64,000 nt of DNA, taken from the NCBI GenBank assembly GCA_035306065.1, contig DATGOL010000007.1, positions 4,428 through 68,427 of the forward strand, in the 5' to 3' direction. The DNA comes from JBBQHX01 sp035306065 (GTDB lineage Bacteria; Gemmatimonadota; Gemmatimonadetes; Gemmatimonadales; Gemmatimonadaceae). The number at the start of each line of letters is the position of its first letter. Within the stretch, counting starts at the first letter, position 1. The notes under the pieces are model-generated. The model did not search any database, had not been told where the DNA came from, and worked only from the letters and a program-made list of their open reading frames with translations. Made by a program: the position numbers and the translations under genes. Shown here in pieces: positions 51,551 through 61,624 of the stretch.

Positions 51551-51861
51551 GTCGCGTATTCAAGGCCCTTGCGGATCCAACCCGTCGTCAGGTGCTACAG
51601 CTCCTGAGGCGCGGGCCCATGACTGCGGGCGACCTGGCGGAGCAGTTCAAGGTGACGAAGCAGACGATGTCAGCGCACTTCGCCGTGTTGCAGGCGGCGG
51701 AGCTCATCGAGAGCGAGAAGCAGGGGCGAACCATAACCTATCGCCTGAGACTGTCCGTGCTCGAGGATGCCCTGCTGGCATTTGCGCAGACCGTAGGAAT
51801 GCAGGTGAAGAGGGATGACGAAAGTGTCCAATCCAGTGTGCCTCGTACGGAGGAGTCATGA
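51547..51861 (+). CDS. sdpR: SdpR-like ArsR-type autorepressor
   Basis: A 104-residue winged-helix regulator: FKALADPTRRQVLQLLRRG, the recognition helix in VTKQTMSAHFAVLQAAELI, and a wing with EKQGRTITYRL. It matches the SdpR branch of ArsR-type proteins, which lack a metal-binding Cys box (no CVCD motif), unlike the arsenic ArsR at 62796. In Bacillus, SdpR represses its own operon and is titrated by the membrane protein SdpI. It is coupled to the hydrolase and the SdpI-like gene by ATGA overlaps at both ends. Confidence 0.9.
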   Translation: MSRVFKALADPTRRQVLQLLRRGPMTAGDLAEQFKVTKQTMSAHFAVLQAAELIESEKQGRTITYRLRLSVLEDALLAFAQTVGMQVKRDDESVQSSVPRTEES

Positions 51862-52265
51862 CAGAACGCCCCGCCTCATCGCCGATCACTCGCAGCCTGA
51901 TAACCGCTGCGCTCATTCTGGTTTCGTCCGCAGCTCTCGCTCTTGCATCACCGGCGTATCTCAGCGCCGACCTGGCGCAAAGACTGTTCGGAATAATGCT
52001 GGGCGCCGTGGTGGTATTGTACGCCAACGCGATACCGAAGGCGCTGATACCACTCGCGCGCATGCGGTGTGATCCGGCTACCGAGCAAGGCCTTCGTCGC
52101 TTCACCGGCTGGGCGTTAGTGCTGGGAGGAATGGGCTATGCAACGGCCTGGCTCTTCGCCCCCATGACAAGTGCCTGGATACTCGCCATTGCGCTCCTCG
52201 GTACCGCGCTACTCGCAGTCCTGCTTCGGTACGCGTGGGTCGTTTACGCGAAGCGGTCCAGCTGA
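51858..52265 (+). CDS. SdpI-like membrane protein
   Basis: A 135-residue protein with four hydrophobic segments (about residues 12-32, 42-57, 82-103, 108-127). Between helices 2 and 3 it has LYANAIPKALIPLARMRC and then LRRFTGWALVLGG, corresponding to the SdpI pattern of an Asn-x2-Pro-Lys loop followed by a Trp-containing helix. SdpI is the immunity and signal-transducing membrane protein of the sdp killing-factor system; this protein's direct adjacency to an SdpR-like gene supports the call. The toxin genes sdpABC are not present here. Confidence 0.65.
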   Translation: MTERPASSPITRSLITAALILVSSAALALASPAYLSADLAQRLFGIMLGAVVVLYANAIPKALIPLARMRCDPATEQGLRRFTGWALVLGGMGYATAWLFAPMTSAWILAIALLGTALLAVLLRYAWVVYAKRSS

Positions 52266-52329
52266 AAATCGAACTCTCTACTCACGGATCCGTGCCCACC
52301 GCATCATCACTCAACATGGGAGCTCGCCC

Positions 52330-52671
52330 ATGATAGCCCGGCTCATGGGGTTGGATACGATCTCGCCGACTGATCTTCATCAGCTGATTCAGGCGAAGCG
52401 GGTCGTGGTGTTCGACGTCACTTCGCCTTCGGCCTGGGCCGCGGGACATGTGCCGAGTGCCGTGAATCTCGATTCGTCAGCATTCACCGAAGCGCAGCTG
52501 CCAGCGAGCAAGGATGAGAACCTGGTGTTCTACTGTTCGAATTCCATGTGCAGAAAGGCACCGGTTGCAGCTCGCCGCGCCAGAAGCATGGGCTTCACGA
52601 ACGTGAAGGTCATGTCAGCGGGGATTGCCGGCTGGCGCTCCAGCAGGCTTCCGCTCGAACAAGCCGGCTGA
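52330..52671 (+). CDS. Single-domain rhodanese-like protein
   Basis: A 113-residue single rhodanese domain: VVVFDVTSPSAWAAGHVPSAVNL and an active loop FYCSNSMCRKAPVAARRA with Cys near residue 71 and a second Cys four residues on. The pattern CSNSMC resembles PspE-like and other small sulfurtransferases with two loop cysteines, which may carry persulfide. No leader, so cytoplasmic. It follows the sdpI-like gene by 64 bases. Confidence 0.85.
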   Translation: MIARLMGLDTISPTDLHQLIQAKRVVVFDVTSPSAWAAGHVPSAVNLDSSAFTEAQLPASKDENLVFYCSNSMCRKAPVAARRARSMGFTNVKVMSAGIAGWRSSRLPLEQAG

Positions 52672-52850
52672 GCGCCGCACCTTCCCCGCCGCGCGGTGTC
52701 CTGGGCGAAGCGGCGGTGTGACGCAACCACGACGCGTGAGATCGGCGTGCGACAACCTCTCCCCCGCGCTTGCGACCATCCCCGGCGGATGGCATTGTAG
52801 GGCTGCAGCCAATCCCAACTTTGCGTGCAGGCGCTTAACTGGAGTGCGCG

Positions 52851-55568
52851 GTGCCTGCCGCTCGATCACCAATCCACGCGCAAGTGACGGAAGTACCGCA
52901 ATCGCTGGCAGATGCGCTCGCTGGCCAGTACCGCCTGGATCGCCTGCTTGGCGAGGGTGGCATGGCCGCCGTGTACCTCGCGCATGACCTGAAGCACGAC
53001 CGGCCCGTCGCGCTCAAGGTTCTCCGACCCGAGCTTGCGAACGCACTGGGACCGGAGCGCTTCGAACGCGAGATTCAGCTCGCTGCACGACTGCAGCATC
53101 CGCACATCGTCACGGTGCTCGACAGCGGGAATGCGGCGGGCCACCTCTGGTTCACCATGCCGTTCGTGGATGGCGAGTCACTTCGAGGCCGCCTGGATCG
53201 CGAGAAGCAGCTTCCGGTGGACGTGGCAATCCGCATCACGCGTGAGGCGGCCGACGCCCTGGATTATGCGCATCGGCACGGGGTGGTTCATCGTGACATA
53301 AAGCCCGAGAACATCCTCCTCACGTCGGAGCACGCTCTCGTGGCGGACTTCGGTATCGCGAAGGCGCTTACGCCTGACGCGGCCAGGTTGACGCAGAGTG
53401 GACTCGCCATTGGCACGGCTGCATACATGAGCCCCGAGCAGGCGTCCGGTGAGCGGGAGCTGGATGGACGCAGCGACATCTACAGCCTCGCCATCGTGCT
53501 GTACGAGATGCTGGCCGGAGAAACACCGTTCGCGGCGGCGACACCGCAGGCGGAGATAGCACGGCGCTTTACCGACACGCCAAGGGCTCTTCGCGCAAGC
53601 CGCGATTCCGTGCCTGAGCATGTGAGCGCGGCTGTTCAGCAAGCGCTCTCCCGCACCACAGCGGATCGCTTTCCCACGGCGCGCGCATTCATCGAGGCCC
53701 TGTCGCCTGACGTTTCGCGGCCGGAAGCAGTCCCGCCCCGAGGCCAGCCGCGCACTCGTCAGGCCCGCACCCGGATACCGCGATCGTTCGTGTTGTTCGC
53801 CGGAGGCCTTGTGATCGGCCTCGGCCTCCTGTTCGGGTGGACCCGGTTCGCAGCTGATACCCCTGTTACGCCGGTGGTCACGGCCGCCGAGGGAGTGGTT
53901 CGAATCGCGGTGCTTCCCTTCGACAACCTCGGTGATGCCGCCGACGCGTACTTCGCGGACGGGGTAACCGACGCAGTACGCGGAAAGCTCGCGGGCATTC
54001 CCCACGTCGAGGTGATCGCGCGCCTGAGCTCCAGCCAGTACAGCGGAACTACTCTTTCTCCCGAGCAGATCGCGCGCGAGCTTGGCGTGCGCTACCTGCT
54101 CACGGGCGCCGTGCGATGGGCCAGGCAGCCTGACGGGTCCAGTCGGGTACAGGTGAGTCCGGAACTGGTGGAGACAGCAAATGACGGAGCGCAGGTGCGC
54201 TGGAGCGAGCCGTTCGATGCGCCACTCACAGACGTATTCCAGGTCCAGGGCGACATTGCTGCACGAGTTGCAAGGGCACTCCGACTTGCGCTTCCCGCCT
54301 CCGAAGAAGTCAAGTTGGCGCAGGCGCCCACGAGCAATCCTGTTGCCTACGATGCGTTCCTTCGCGGGGAAGCAGCATGGAGCGCAGGGGCGAATACATC
54401 GCCGGTAGCGTTGCGTGAGGCGCTGGGATACTTCAGGCAGGCCGTGGCACTCGACTCGAACTTCACGGCTGCGTGGGTCGCTATCGCGATAAGCTCGGTA
54501 CAGCTGTACGCCAACTCCACCCCCCTGCCTGCTCTCGCGCAACAGGCGCGAGCGGCGTCGGAACGAGCGCTGGCTCTCGATCCTAACGACGCCGCGGTGC
54601 ACCATGCCAGGGGCATGTACTACTTCGGCATTGAGCGTATTCCATCCCGCGCGCTGGAGGAGTACGAAGCTGCACACCGGCTGCGCCCGGGTGAGCCTCG
54701 GGTGCTGCGAGCGCTTTCGAGTTTCGCGTCTGCAGCCGGGAAGACGGAAGAAGCATTGACCCACGCACGGGCTGCCTACGCACTCGATCCACTCTCGTCC
54801 CATACGGTAGCAACTCTGGCCACGACGTACCTGTGGCTTCGCCGCCTGCCGGAAGCTCGCGTCCCTGCCGATCGTGCCCTCGCACTGGATGCATCGAACG
54901 TGGGCATAATCCAGATGCGCGTAATGATCGAGCTGGCCGCCGGAGACCTCGCTGCCGCTCGTCGCATACTGGCTGCATCCGTGCCAGCAGCGAACCGCTC
55001 GGAGCTGGTATCCTACATGTCGTTGTACTGGGATCTGGGCTGGGCGCTCGACGACGAAGGACGTCGCCTGGCGCTGGAACTCGGGCCGGAAGCGTATGAC
55101 AGCGATCCGGGATCCTGGGGGATAGTGCGTGCGCAGCTCTACCACTGGAGCGGCGACACCACGCGCAGTCGCATCTGGGCGGACACCGCCGCACGAGCAT
55201 TCGCGGAGCAGATTCGTGCGGCACCGGAGGACCCGCAGCTGCCAGTGCTCCGCGCCCTCGCACTCGCATATCTCGGCCGAAGTGAGGAGGCGCTCGCCGG
55301 GTTGCAGCGGAATCAGACGCTGGCGGCGGCCGCACCGGACGCAAATACCGGCGCCTACTATATCCATCAGGCAGTGCGCGTGCACCTGCTTCTGGGTGAC
55401 CACGACAGGGCGCTGGACGAACTCGAGACACTCATGTCACTCCCTTACTACGTTACCAGCGCCTGGTTGAGAATCGATCCCGACTTTGCGCCGCTGCGAG
55501 GGAATCCGCGCTTCGAACGACTGGTGGCAGGATCGGGGAGTCCGGGACCGGTGGCGGGTGGGAGTTAG
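52851..55568 (+). CDS. Membrane Ser/Thr protein kinase with TolB-like and TPR ectodomain
   Basis: A 905-residue bacterial kinase. The kinase domain covers about residues 27-285 with GEGGMAAVYLAHD, the Lys in VALKVLRP, HRDIKPENILL, ADFGIAKAL and GTAAYMSPEQASGE. One membrane helix follows at about 305-327 (VLFAGGLVIGLGLLFGW). Outside, about 340-470 is a TolB_N-like segment (VLPFDNLGDAADAYFADGVT; ARELGVRYLLTGAVRW), and then TPR-like pairs run to the end. This kinase-TolB-TPR layout is frequent in soil Gemmatimonadota and Acidobacteria. GTG start with GGAG before it. The ligand and substrates are unknown. Confidence 0.95.
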   Translation: MPAARSPIHAQVTEVPQSLADALAGQYRLDRLLGEGGMAAVYLAHDLKHDRPVALKVLRPELANALGPERFEREIQLAARLQHPHIVTVLDSGNAAGHLWFTMPFVDGESLRGRLDREKQLPVDVAIRITREAADALDYAHRHGVVHRDIKPENILLTSEHALVADFGIAKALTPDAARLTQSGLAIGTAAYMSPEQASGERELDGRSDIYSLAIVLYEMLAGETPFAAATPQAEIARRFTDTPRALRASRDSVPEHVSAAVQQALSRTTADRFPTARAFIEALSPDVSRPEAVPPRGQPRTRQARTRIPRSFVLFAGGLVIGLGLLFGWTRFAADTPVTPVVTAAEGVVRIAVLPFDNLGDAADAYFADGVTDAVRGKLAGIPHVEVIARLSSSQYSGTTLSPEQIARELGVRYLLTGAVRWARQPDGSSRVQVSPELVETANDGAQVRWSEPFDAPLTDVFQVQGDIAARVARALRLALPASEEVKLAQAPTSNPVAYDAFLRGEAAWSAGANTSPVALREALGYFRQAVALDSNFTAAWVAIAISSVQLYANSTPLPALAQQARAASERALALDPNDAAVHHARGMYYFGIERIPSRALEEYEAAHRLRPGEPRVLRALSSFASAAGKTEEALTHARAAYALDPLSSHTVATLATTYLWLRRLPEARVPADRALALDASNVGIIQMRVMIELAAGDLAAARRILAASVPAANRSELVSYMSLYWDLGWALDDEGRRLALELGPEAYDSDPGSWGIVRAQLYHWSGDTTRSRIWADTAARAFAEQIRAAPEDPQLPVLRALALAYLGRSEEALAGLQRNQTLAAAAPDANTGAYYIHQAVRVHLLLGDHDRALDELETLMSLPYYVTSAWLRIDPDFAPLRGNPRFERLVAGSGSPGPVAGGS

Positions 55569-55621
55569 GCCTGCAGCAGTACGTGCAATGGCAGTGGCGC
55601 CCTAACGTGAAAAATAACCAT

Positions 55622-55651
55622 GCCGTGAGCGGCTGCCAGGAAGCTCACGGC
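55622..55651. terminator. Hairpin between the kinase and acetyltransferase genes
   Basis: GCCGTGAGC and GCTCACGGC form a perfect 9-base stem around a 12-base loop in the 110-base gap between two convergent 3' ends. On the minus strand ATGGTTATTTTTC follows the stem, a T-rich tail suited to the acetyltransferase gene. Confidence 0.6.
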
Positions 55652-55678
55652 TTCGCCACTGGGTGACAGGATCCGGCG

Positions 55679-56245
55679 TCAGGCAAGATTCTCGGAGATC
55701 AGCCGCTCGACGATCACCACATCGCGCCATACGCCGTCGAGCTGCGCGTGTTTTTCGTAGACTCCCACCTCACGAAAGCCGTGACGCGCGCACAGTGCGC
55801 GCGAGACCTCGTTCTCCGGGAAGATTCTCGACACGATCTTGTGAACGCCGGAAGCGGCACAGGCGGGAATGAACGCCGACATGAGCGCGTCACCCACCCG
55901 CCGGCCGCGGGCCGATCCGGCAACGTACACGGAGAACTCGACGATGCTCGAATAGCATGCTCGCCCGCGATACGATGAAGCGCGCACCCATCCGATCACC
56001 GCACGGTCTGCGTCGTCGGCCACCAGGAATGGATGTGCAGCCGCGAGCGGCTCCGTGAGCCAGTCGCGCACCTCGTTGGCTGTATGCTCAACCGTCTCGA
56101 ACGTGGCGCCCCGCTCGCGAATTCCCTGGTTGAAAATCCCGGCCACGGCAGCGGCGTCCGCCGTTACTGCGGGGCGTACCACGACAGTACTGGAGGTCGG
56201 CAGAGCCCCGAGTCGCCCGCCGTCACCGGATAGCGACGCACACAC
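55679..56245 (-). CDS. arsN1: GNAT acetyltransferase, ArsN1-like
   Basis: A 188-residue GNAT protein of the phosphinothricin/arsinothricin acetyltransferase group. The pattern matches ArsN1 family B: IFNQGIRERGATFETVEHTA, VIGWVRASSYRGRACYSS, EFSVYVAGSARGRRVGDALM for acetyl-CoA, IFPENEVSRALCARHGFREV and VYEKHAQLDGVWRDVVIVER. ArsN1 acetylates the arsenic-containing antibiotic arsinothricin; pat relatives acetylate phosphinothricin, so the substrate is not settled. GTG at 56245 has AGGAGG nine bases before it; an upstream GTG at 56269 would place that site inside the gene. arsR-arsM lie 5.4 kb away. The NhaC-type gene ends 54 bases upstream on the same strand. Confidence 0.75.
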   Translation of the reverse strand: MCASLSGDGGRLGALPTSSTVVVRPAVTADAAAVAGIFNQGIRERGATFETVEHTANEVRDWLTEPLAAAHPFLVADDADRAVIGWVRASSYRGRACYSSIVEFSVYVAGSARGRRVGDALMSAFIPACAASGVHKIVSRIFPENEVSRALCARHGFREVGVYEKHAQLDGVWRDVVIVERLISENLA

Positions 56246-56299
56246 GATCCGCTCCCTCCTTGCGCTCACCGCGCAGATTCTTCGCCTGCGATTCGGTTC

Positions 56300-57883
56300 T
56301 CAGATGAACGCGGCCAGCACCGTGTACATCGCCGCTGCAGCACCAGCCGCGGCAAGCGCCAGCGGCAGCTGCGTGGTCACGTGGTCCATCACGTCCCCGC
56401 CACACGCCAGCGCCGAAAGGATGGTGGTGTCCGAGATCGGCGAACACTGATCGCCGAACACAGATCCGCCCAGCACGGCAGCGAAGCAAAGGGTCACGAA
56501 GTACGGGTCAGGACTGATTGCCCACGCAAGCGGCATGGCAAGCGGAAAAACCACGGCATATGTCCCCCAGGAGGAGCCTATCGAGAACGCCACCGCCATA
56601 CACACGAACATGAAGAGCGCAGGAAGCAGCACCGGCGGCAACGCACCGCTCACCGCCTCCACGATGAAGCCTGCCGTGTTCACCTCGCGAGATACGAAGC
56701 CTAACGTGACGGCAAGGCCGAGGATGATCGCACCCACCGTCACACCCTTGCAACCGTCCACGAAGCCGTCTATCAGCTCCCGGATCGACATGCCCTTCAG
56801 CAACGCCAGCACAAATGCCGACAACACCGCCAGCCCGAATGCCTCGGCTATCCTCACGGTGCCCGTCAGAAAGTACGGAATCACCGCCACACCGAGCAGG
56901 GTCACTATCGGAACCGCAAAGTCCGACACACCGCTCCGATAACCCTCCGGGATGCGAGTTTGCGTCAGCTCCACAGACGCAACGGGCTGCGCGTCAGGTG
57001 CGTTCAGTTGCCCGGTTTCGCGAGCACGCCTGATCGCACGAGACATCTTTTTCCCTTTCCACGGCAGCCAGCCCAGGGCGAACAGCAGCGTACTCAGCAC
57101 CGCAAAAATGCCGTAGAAGTTGTAGGGCAACGCTGAGAAGAAGAACGAAACTGCCTCGACTTCGGTTGTGAAGAGCGGCGTGGTTCCGACAATCAGACCG
57201 GCCACGTAGAGCGGCCACGCGTTGAACGGGATCACCGTGGCTGCCGGCGACGCGGTGGAGTCCACTATGTAGGTGAGTTCCTCGTGCGAGATGCGATGGG
57301 CGTCCGTTATCGGGCGCACCGTTGTACCGGCGAGAATCGTGGAGATGGTACCGCCCTGGTGAAATACCATCCCGATCAGCCAGGCGAAGAACCGCGCCGA
57401 TTTCGGCCCGCGCACTATGCGCGCAGCAGCCCACGAGGCGAAAGCCTCCGCGCCGCCCGTGCGCGTCCAGATGCCAATGAGCCCTCCGAGTGCCCAGAGG
57501 TACACGACGAGGATAAGCGCGTATGACTCGCTCCCCACCGCAGGGAGCACGAACGCGCCCAGAAAGTTCACCTGTCCGCTCACCAGCCCACCAACAGCGA
57601 TACCCACGATCAGCGAGACGATGACCTCTCGTGTGAGGAATACGACAACGAGAGTGATCAGGGCCGGGAGAATACTCCACCAGCCGAGGTGCTCGCCCTC
57701 TGCCGGAAGATCGCCTGGCGCAACGAACCAGAAAGCCACTCCCGCTGCTACCACCGCAAGGAGCGTAAGAAGCCGCCGTGCCAGATCTGGCGAAGGCGGA
57801 TCGGGAACCGGACCCGAACCATTGGGTGCCGCGGGCTCCACACGTGCCTGAGGTCCAGACGGTATCCGCGTCTTCTCGGACAT
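56300..57883 (-). CDS. NhaC-family Na+/H+ antiporter
   Basis: A 527-residue protein with about 11 hydrophobic segments. A cytoplasmic N-terminus of about 30 residues leads to the first helix. NhaC-type features are FAWLIGMVFHQGGTISTILA, DSTASPAATVIPFNAW, VCMAVAFSIGSSWGTYAVVF and VLGGSVFGDQCSPISDTTI. The acidic and Asp/Gln residues in these loops are those conserved in NhaC-type exchangers, which swap Na+ for H+ and help at high pH or salt. The family also includes carboxylate and amino-acid carriers (e.g. malate-lactate exchange), so the substrate is likely but not certain. Confidence 0.85.
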   Translation of the reverse strand: MSEKTRIPSGPQARVEPAAPNGSGPVPDPPSPDLARRLLTLLAVVAAGVAFWFVAPGDLPAEGEHLGWWSILPALITLVVVFLTREVIVSLIVGIAVGGLVSGQVNFLGAFVLPAVGSESYALILVVYLWALGGLIGIWTRTGGAEAFASWAAARIVRGPKSARFFAWLIGMVFHQGGTISTILAGTTVRPITDAHRISHEELTYIVDSTASPAATVIPFNAWPLYVAGLIVGTTPLFTTEVEAVSFFFSALPYNFYGIFAVLSTLLFALGWLPWKGKKMSRAIRRARETGQLNAPDAQPVASVELTQTRIPEGYRSGVSDFAVPIVTLLGVAVIPYFLTGTVRIAEAFGLAVLSAFVLALLKGMSIRELIDGFVDGCKGVTVGAIILGLAVTLGFVSREVNTAGFIVEAVSGALPPVLLPALFMFVCMAVAFSIGSSWGTYAVVFPLAMPLAWAISPDPYFVTLCFAAVLGGSVFGDQCSPISDTTILSALACGGDVMDHVTTQLPLALAAAGAAAAMYTVLAAFI

Positions 57884-58063
57884 GGAATTCTCCTGCTGAA
57901 TCAGAGGCTCGTTTGACTGTCGGAAGCCTGAGGCTGCCGCGGCCGCGTGATCTGCACCCTATCGCGCATGATATCCGCAGTCAACGTCAGAGAGCGCGGG
58001 CGATGGCAGAGCAAGTCTCCTTAAGCAGCTCCAGCTGCAGTAACCGGCGCCTCGCATCGTGCC

Positions 58064-58795
58064 TCACGCGGGCGGGATCGTGTCCGAATCCACCCGACCA
58101 TCCACAACGTGCACCACACGATCACACCGCATGGCGAGCCGCTCGTCATGAGTGACGATGACGAACGCGGTTCCATGTCGTTCGTTAATGGAGCGCAGGA
58201 GCCGGAAAACCTGGTTGCCTGACTCGCTGTCCAGGTTCCCCGTGGGCTCGTCGGCAAGCACGAGCGGGGGGTGCATTACGAGCGCTCGCGCAACTGCCAC
58301 ACGCTGCTGCTGGCCGCCCGAGAGATCGGTTGCCGGATAAGTGGCGCGGTCTGCCAGTCCTACTTCTTCGAGCAGGTTCGAGGCACGCTGCCGCATCTCG
58401 TCGTCCGCACGTCCCCGTTCGGCGAGAAGAGGCATCATAACGTTCTCGAGAGCGGTGAATGCCGGCAGCAGGTGGTGGAACTGGAAAACGAACCCGATCC
58501 CGCGCGCACGGGTCGCGGTCGTAGACGCCTCGTCTAGCTCCGCGACGTCGCGTCCCTGGAAGCGCATCCGGCCGGCGGTTGGGCGGTCGAGCAGGCCGAT
58601 CATATTGAGCAGCGTGGACTTGCCTGAGCCCGACGGCCCGGTGAGCGCGATGAACTCGCCTGCATCCAGCCGGAGATCTATTCCGCGCAGTGCATGAGTC
58701 TTCACGCGGCCTCCGTAGACCTTCGTTACCCCTTCCAGAAGGAGTAGCGGCTGGTCTCCATTGGTTGATGGCGCTGCATCGGATCGGGCCGTCAT
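58064..58795 (-). CDS. ABC transporter ATPase, LolD/MacB type
   Basis: A 243-residue ATP-binding subunit: Walker A GPSGSGKSTLLN, a Q-loop in GFVFQFHHLLPAFTALENVM, the signature DLSGGQQQRVAVARAL, Walker B LVLADEPTGNLDSE and switch His in VIVTHDERLA. This is the type that powers MacB/LolCDE-like type VII exporters, which work by mechanotransmission on lipoproteins or drugs. The permease gene ends one base before this gene starts, so the pair is a translation-coupled unit with the adaptor gene first. Confidence 0.95.
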   Translation of the reverse strand: MTARSDAAPSTNGDQPLLLLEGVTKVYGGRVKTHALRGIDLRLDAGEFIALTGPSGSGKSTLLNMIGLLDRPTAGRMRFQGRDVAELDEASTTATRARGIGFVFQFHHLLPAFTALENVMMPLLAERGRADDEMRQRASNLLEEVGLADRATYPATDLSGGQQQRVAVARALVMHPPLVLADEPTGNLDSESGNQVFRLLRSINERHGTAFVIVTHDERLAMRCDRVVHVVDGRVDSDTIPPA

Positions 58796-58796
58796 C

Positions 58797-60074
<1,278 letters not shown>

Positions 60075-60083
60075 GGAGCGCGC

Positions 60084-61262
60084 TCAGCGCACGACCCGAA
60101 CGCGAGCGCCCGGTTCGATGTCCGAAGGCAGCACGAGATCGCCCTCCGAAACTCCCTCACGAATCTCCACCACACTGTCGCCCAGGATACCGAGCCGCAC
60201 GACTTTGCGTTCGGCCCGCCCATCCTGCGACACCATCACCCATCCCGAGTCAGCGTTCACGCGCTCCACCGCTTCGCGTGGCGCGACCAGCGCACCTTCG
60301 CGACGTTCGACATCCACGTTCACTGAAACGGTCATGTCGGTGAGCAGGTACGCTGGCGGGTCCGGCAGGTCCAGTCTCACTTCGATGGTACCCTGCGTCG
60401 GATCGATCACCGGCGCTATCCACGCCACTCGTGCGGCAAGGACGTCGTTCGGATAGGCATCGGCCGAGACCACGGCAGGGGCGCCCTGGCGCAGGTCGCC
60501 CAGGGTCTCCTCGCTGGCGAAGGCCACCACCTCTGTTCGCCCATCGAGCGCGAGTTCCAGCAGCACCTGGCCCGGCGTTACCGCGTCGCCCGGCTCGGCG
60601 CGCCTGCTTACCACGGTTCCGGCTGCAGGGGCGGTGAGTCGCGTCAGGGCCAGACGCGCTTCCGCAGACTCCAGCGCCGCGAGTGCCCGAGCCACCTGCG
60701 CGAGCGCGGTGGATCCACCGCTTGCAGCCCGTGCGCTTGCAGCCTCGAATGCGGCGCGCGCGTTGGCAGCGGCCTGCGCCGCCTGCTCCAGCTCGCGCAG
60801 GCTGATCGCACCGGCATCGTGCAGCTGCTGCGCCCGAGCATGGTCGCGCTCCGACTGCTGCAGCTCGCGCGCGGCCCGCTCCACCTCCGCACTGGCACCG
60901 GCCCGGGTCTCCGCCAGGGTCGCGCGTGCCTCCGCCACCGCTGCCACGGCCTGCTCGTCGTCGAGTCGAAGCAACAGCTGTCCTGCGGTCACCCGATCGC
61001 CCTCGCGCACGAGCACCTCGCTCACCCTGCCGCCGACAGTCACTCCCAGCAGCGGTCGAGCGGTGGGCCGAACACGCCCGGTGAGCACGATCGATCGGGC
61101 AACGTCACCCCGAACGACCGGTGCCGCTTCAACTCGCGCGGGGAGCCCGCGCCACACGAAAAACGCTACCACTACCGCGGCGGCGAGGGCCAGGTAAAGC
61201 CAGCGGCGCCGGGCAGGTGCTGGCTCCGCCCGTGGCGCCTGTGAGGAATGTGGCTCGCTCAA
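60084..61262 (-). CDS. HlyD/MacA-type periplasmic adaptor
   Basis: A 392-residue membrane-fusion protein. After a basic N-terminus a single helix at about 20-36 (LYLALAAAVVVAFFVW) anchors it. Lipoyl/barrel-sandwich halves flank a helical hairpin of about 120 residues rich in Ala/Glu/Arg (AEARATLAETRAGASAEVE; LREL EQAAQAAANARA). Then comes LTAPAAGTVVSRRAEPGDAV, and the beta-barrel segment with VVSADAYPNDVLAARVAWIA. It connects an inner-membrane pump to an outer-membrane channel. I propose TTG at 61262, since longer frames run across the hairpin at 61478. No TolC gene is present. Confidence 0.9.
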   Translation of the reverse strand: MSEPHSSQAPRAEPAPARRRWLYLALAAAVVVAFFVWRGLPARVEAAPVVRGDVARSIVLTGRVRPTARPLLGVTVGGRVSEVLVREGDRVTAGQLLLRLDDEQAVAAVAEARATLAETRAGASAEVERAARELQQSERDHARAQQLHDAGAISLRELEQAAQAAANARAAFEAASARAASGGSTALAQVARALAALESAEARLALTRLTAPAAGTVVSRRAEPGDAVTPGQVLLELALDGRTEVVAFASEETLGDLRQGAPAVVSADAYPNDVLAARVAWIAPVIDPTQGTIEVRLDLPDPPAYLLTDMTVSVNVDVERREGALVAPREAVERVNADSGWVMVSQDGRAERKVVRLGILGDSVVEIREGVSEGDLVLPSDIEPGARVRVVR

Positions 61263-61624
61263 ATCAACGCTGCACGTCTCCGTGGGTGAACGTCCGGTCC
61301 CCGTGCCACAGGGCTGACTGCCGTGCCGCCGAGCGAGAGCAACGCAGGCGGCGGGCCACAGGCGACATCGAACGAGTCGCCGCGGCCACACTCGGCTCGC
61401 TGCGTAACGTGAAGCTAGCGCACCGCAGATGATTGCAGAATCACCCGCGGCGCTCGCTCGCTGCACCCTCAAATTTCTACCGGGTGCCATACGAGCATGT
61501 CGCGTGGCACCCGGTAAATTGCCCTGTACCTGCCTTACGAGTCACTCCTGCAGTTCACCAAACCTGCCATTGAAGAACAGTCCTGGTTGCCGGGCTCCAG
61601 TTGCCCGCAGGTGAACTGGAAGTC
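61263..61624. other. Intergenic region between arsM and the exporter operon
   Basis: 362 bases without a convincing gene. Both neighbouring genes are on the minus strand. The hairpin at 61478-61516 probably ends the arsM transcript, and the exporter promoter should lie between it and 61263, but I see no clear -35/-10 pair. Confidence 0.55.
61478..61516 (-). terminator. Long perfect hairpin after arsM
   Basis: TACCGGGTGCCA and TGGCACCCGGTA form a perfect 12-base stem around a 15-base loop, flanked by AAATTT-like bases on both sides. It lies about 110 bases past the stop of arsM. The stem is strong but the T tract is short, so it is probably a terminator. Confidence 0.55.

Noticed and set aside
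51547..51861. Second arsenic ArsR
   Set aside because: No Cys metal box; the sequence and SdpI-like neighbour fit the SdpR autorepressor branch.
53178..55403. A 741-codon open frame on the minus strand opposite the Ser/Thr kinase
   Set aside because: It mirrors the kinase gene; the translation is Arg/His/Cys-rich without any domain, as expected of antisense frames in GC-rich DNA.
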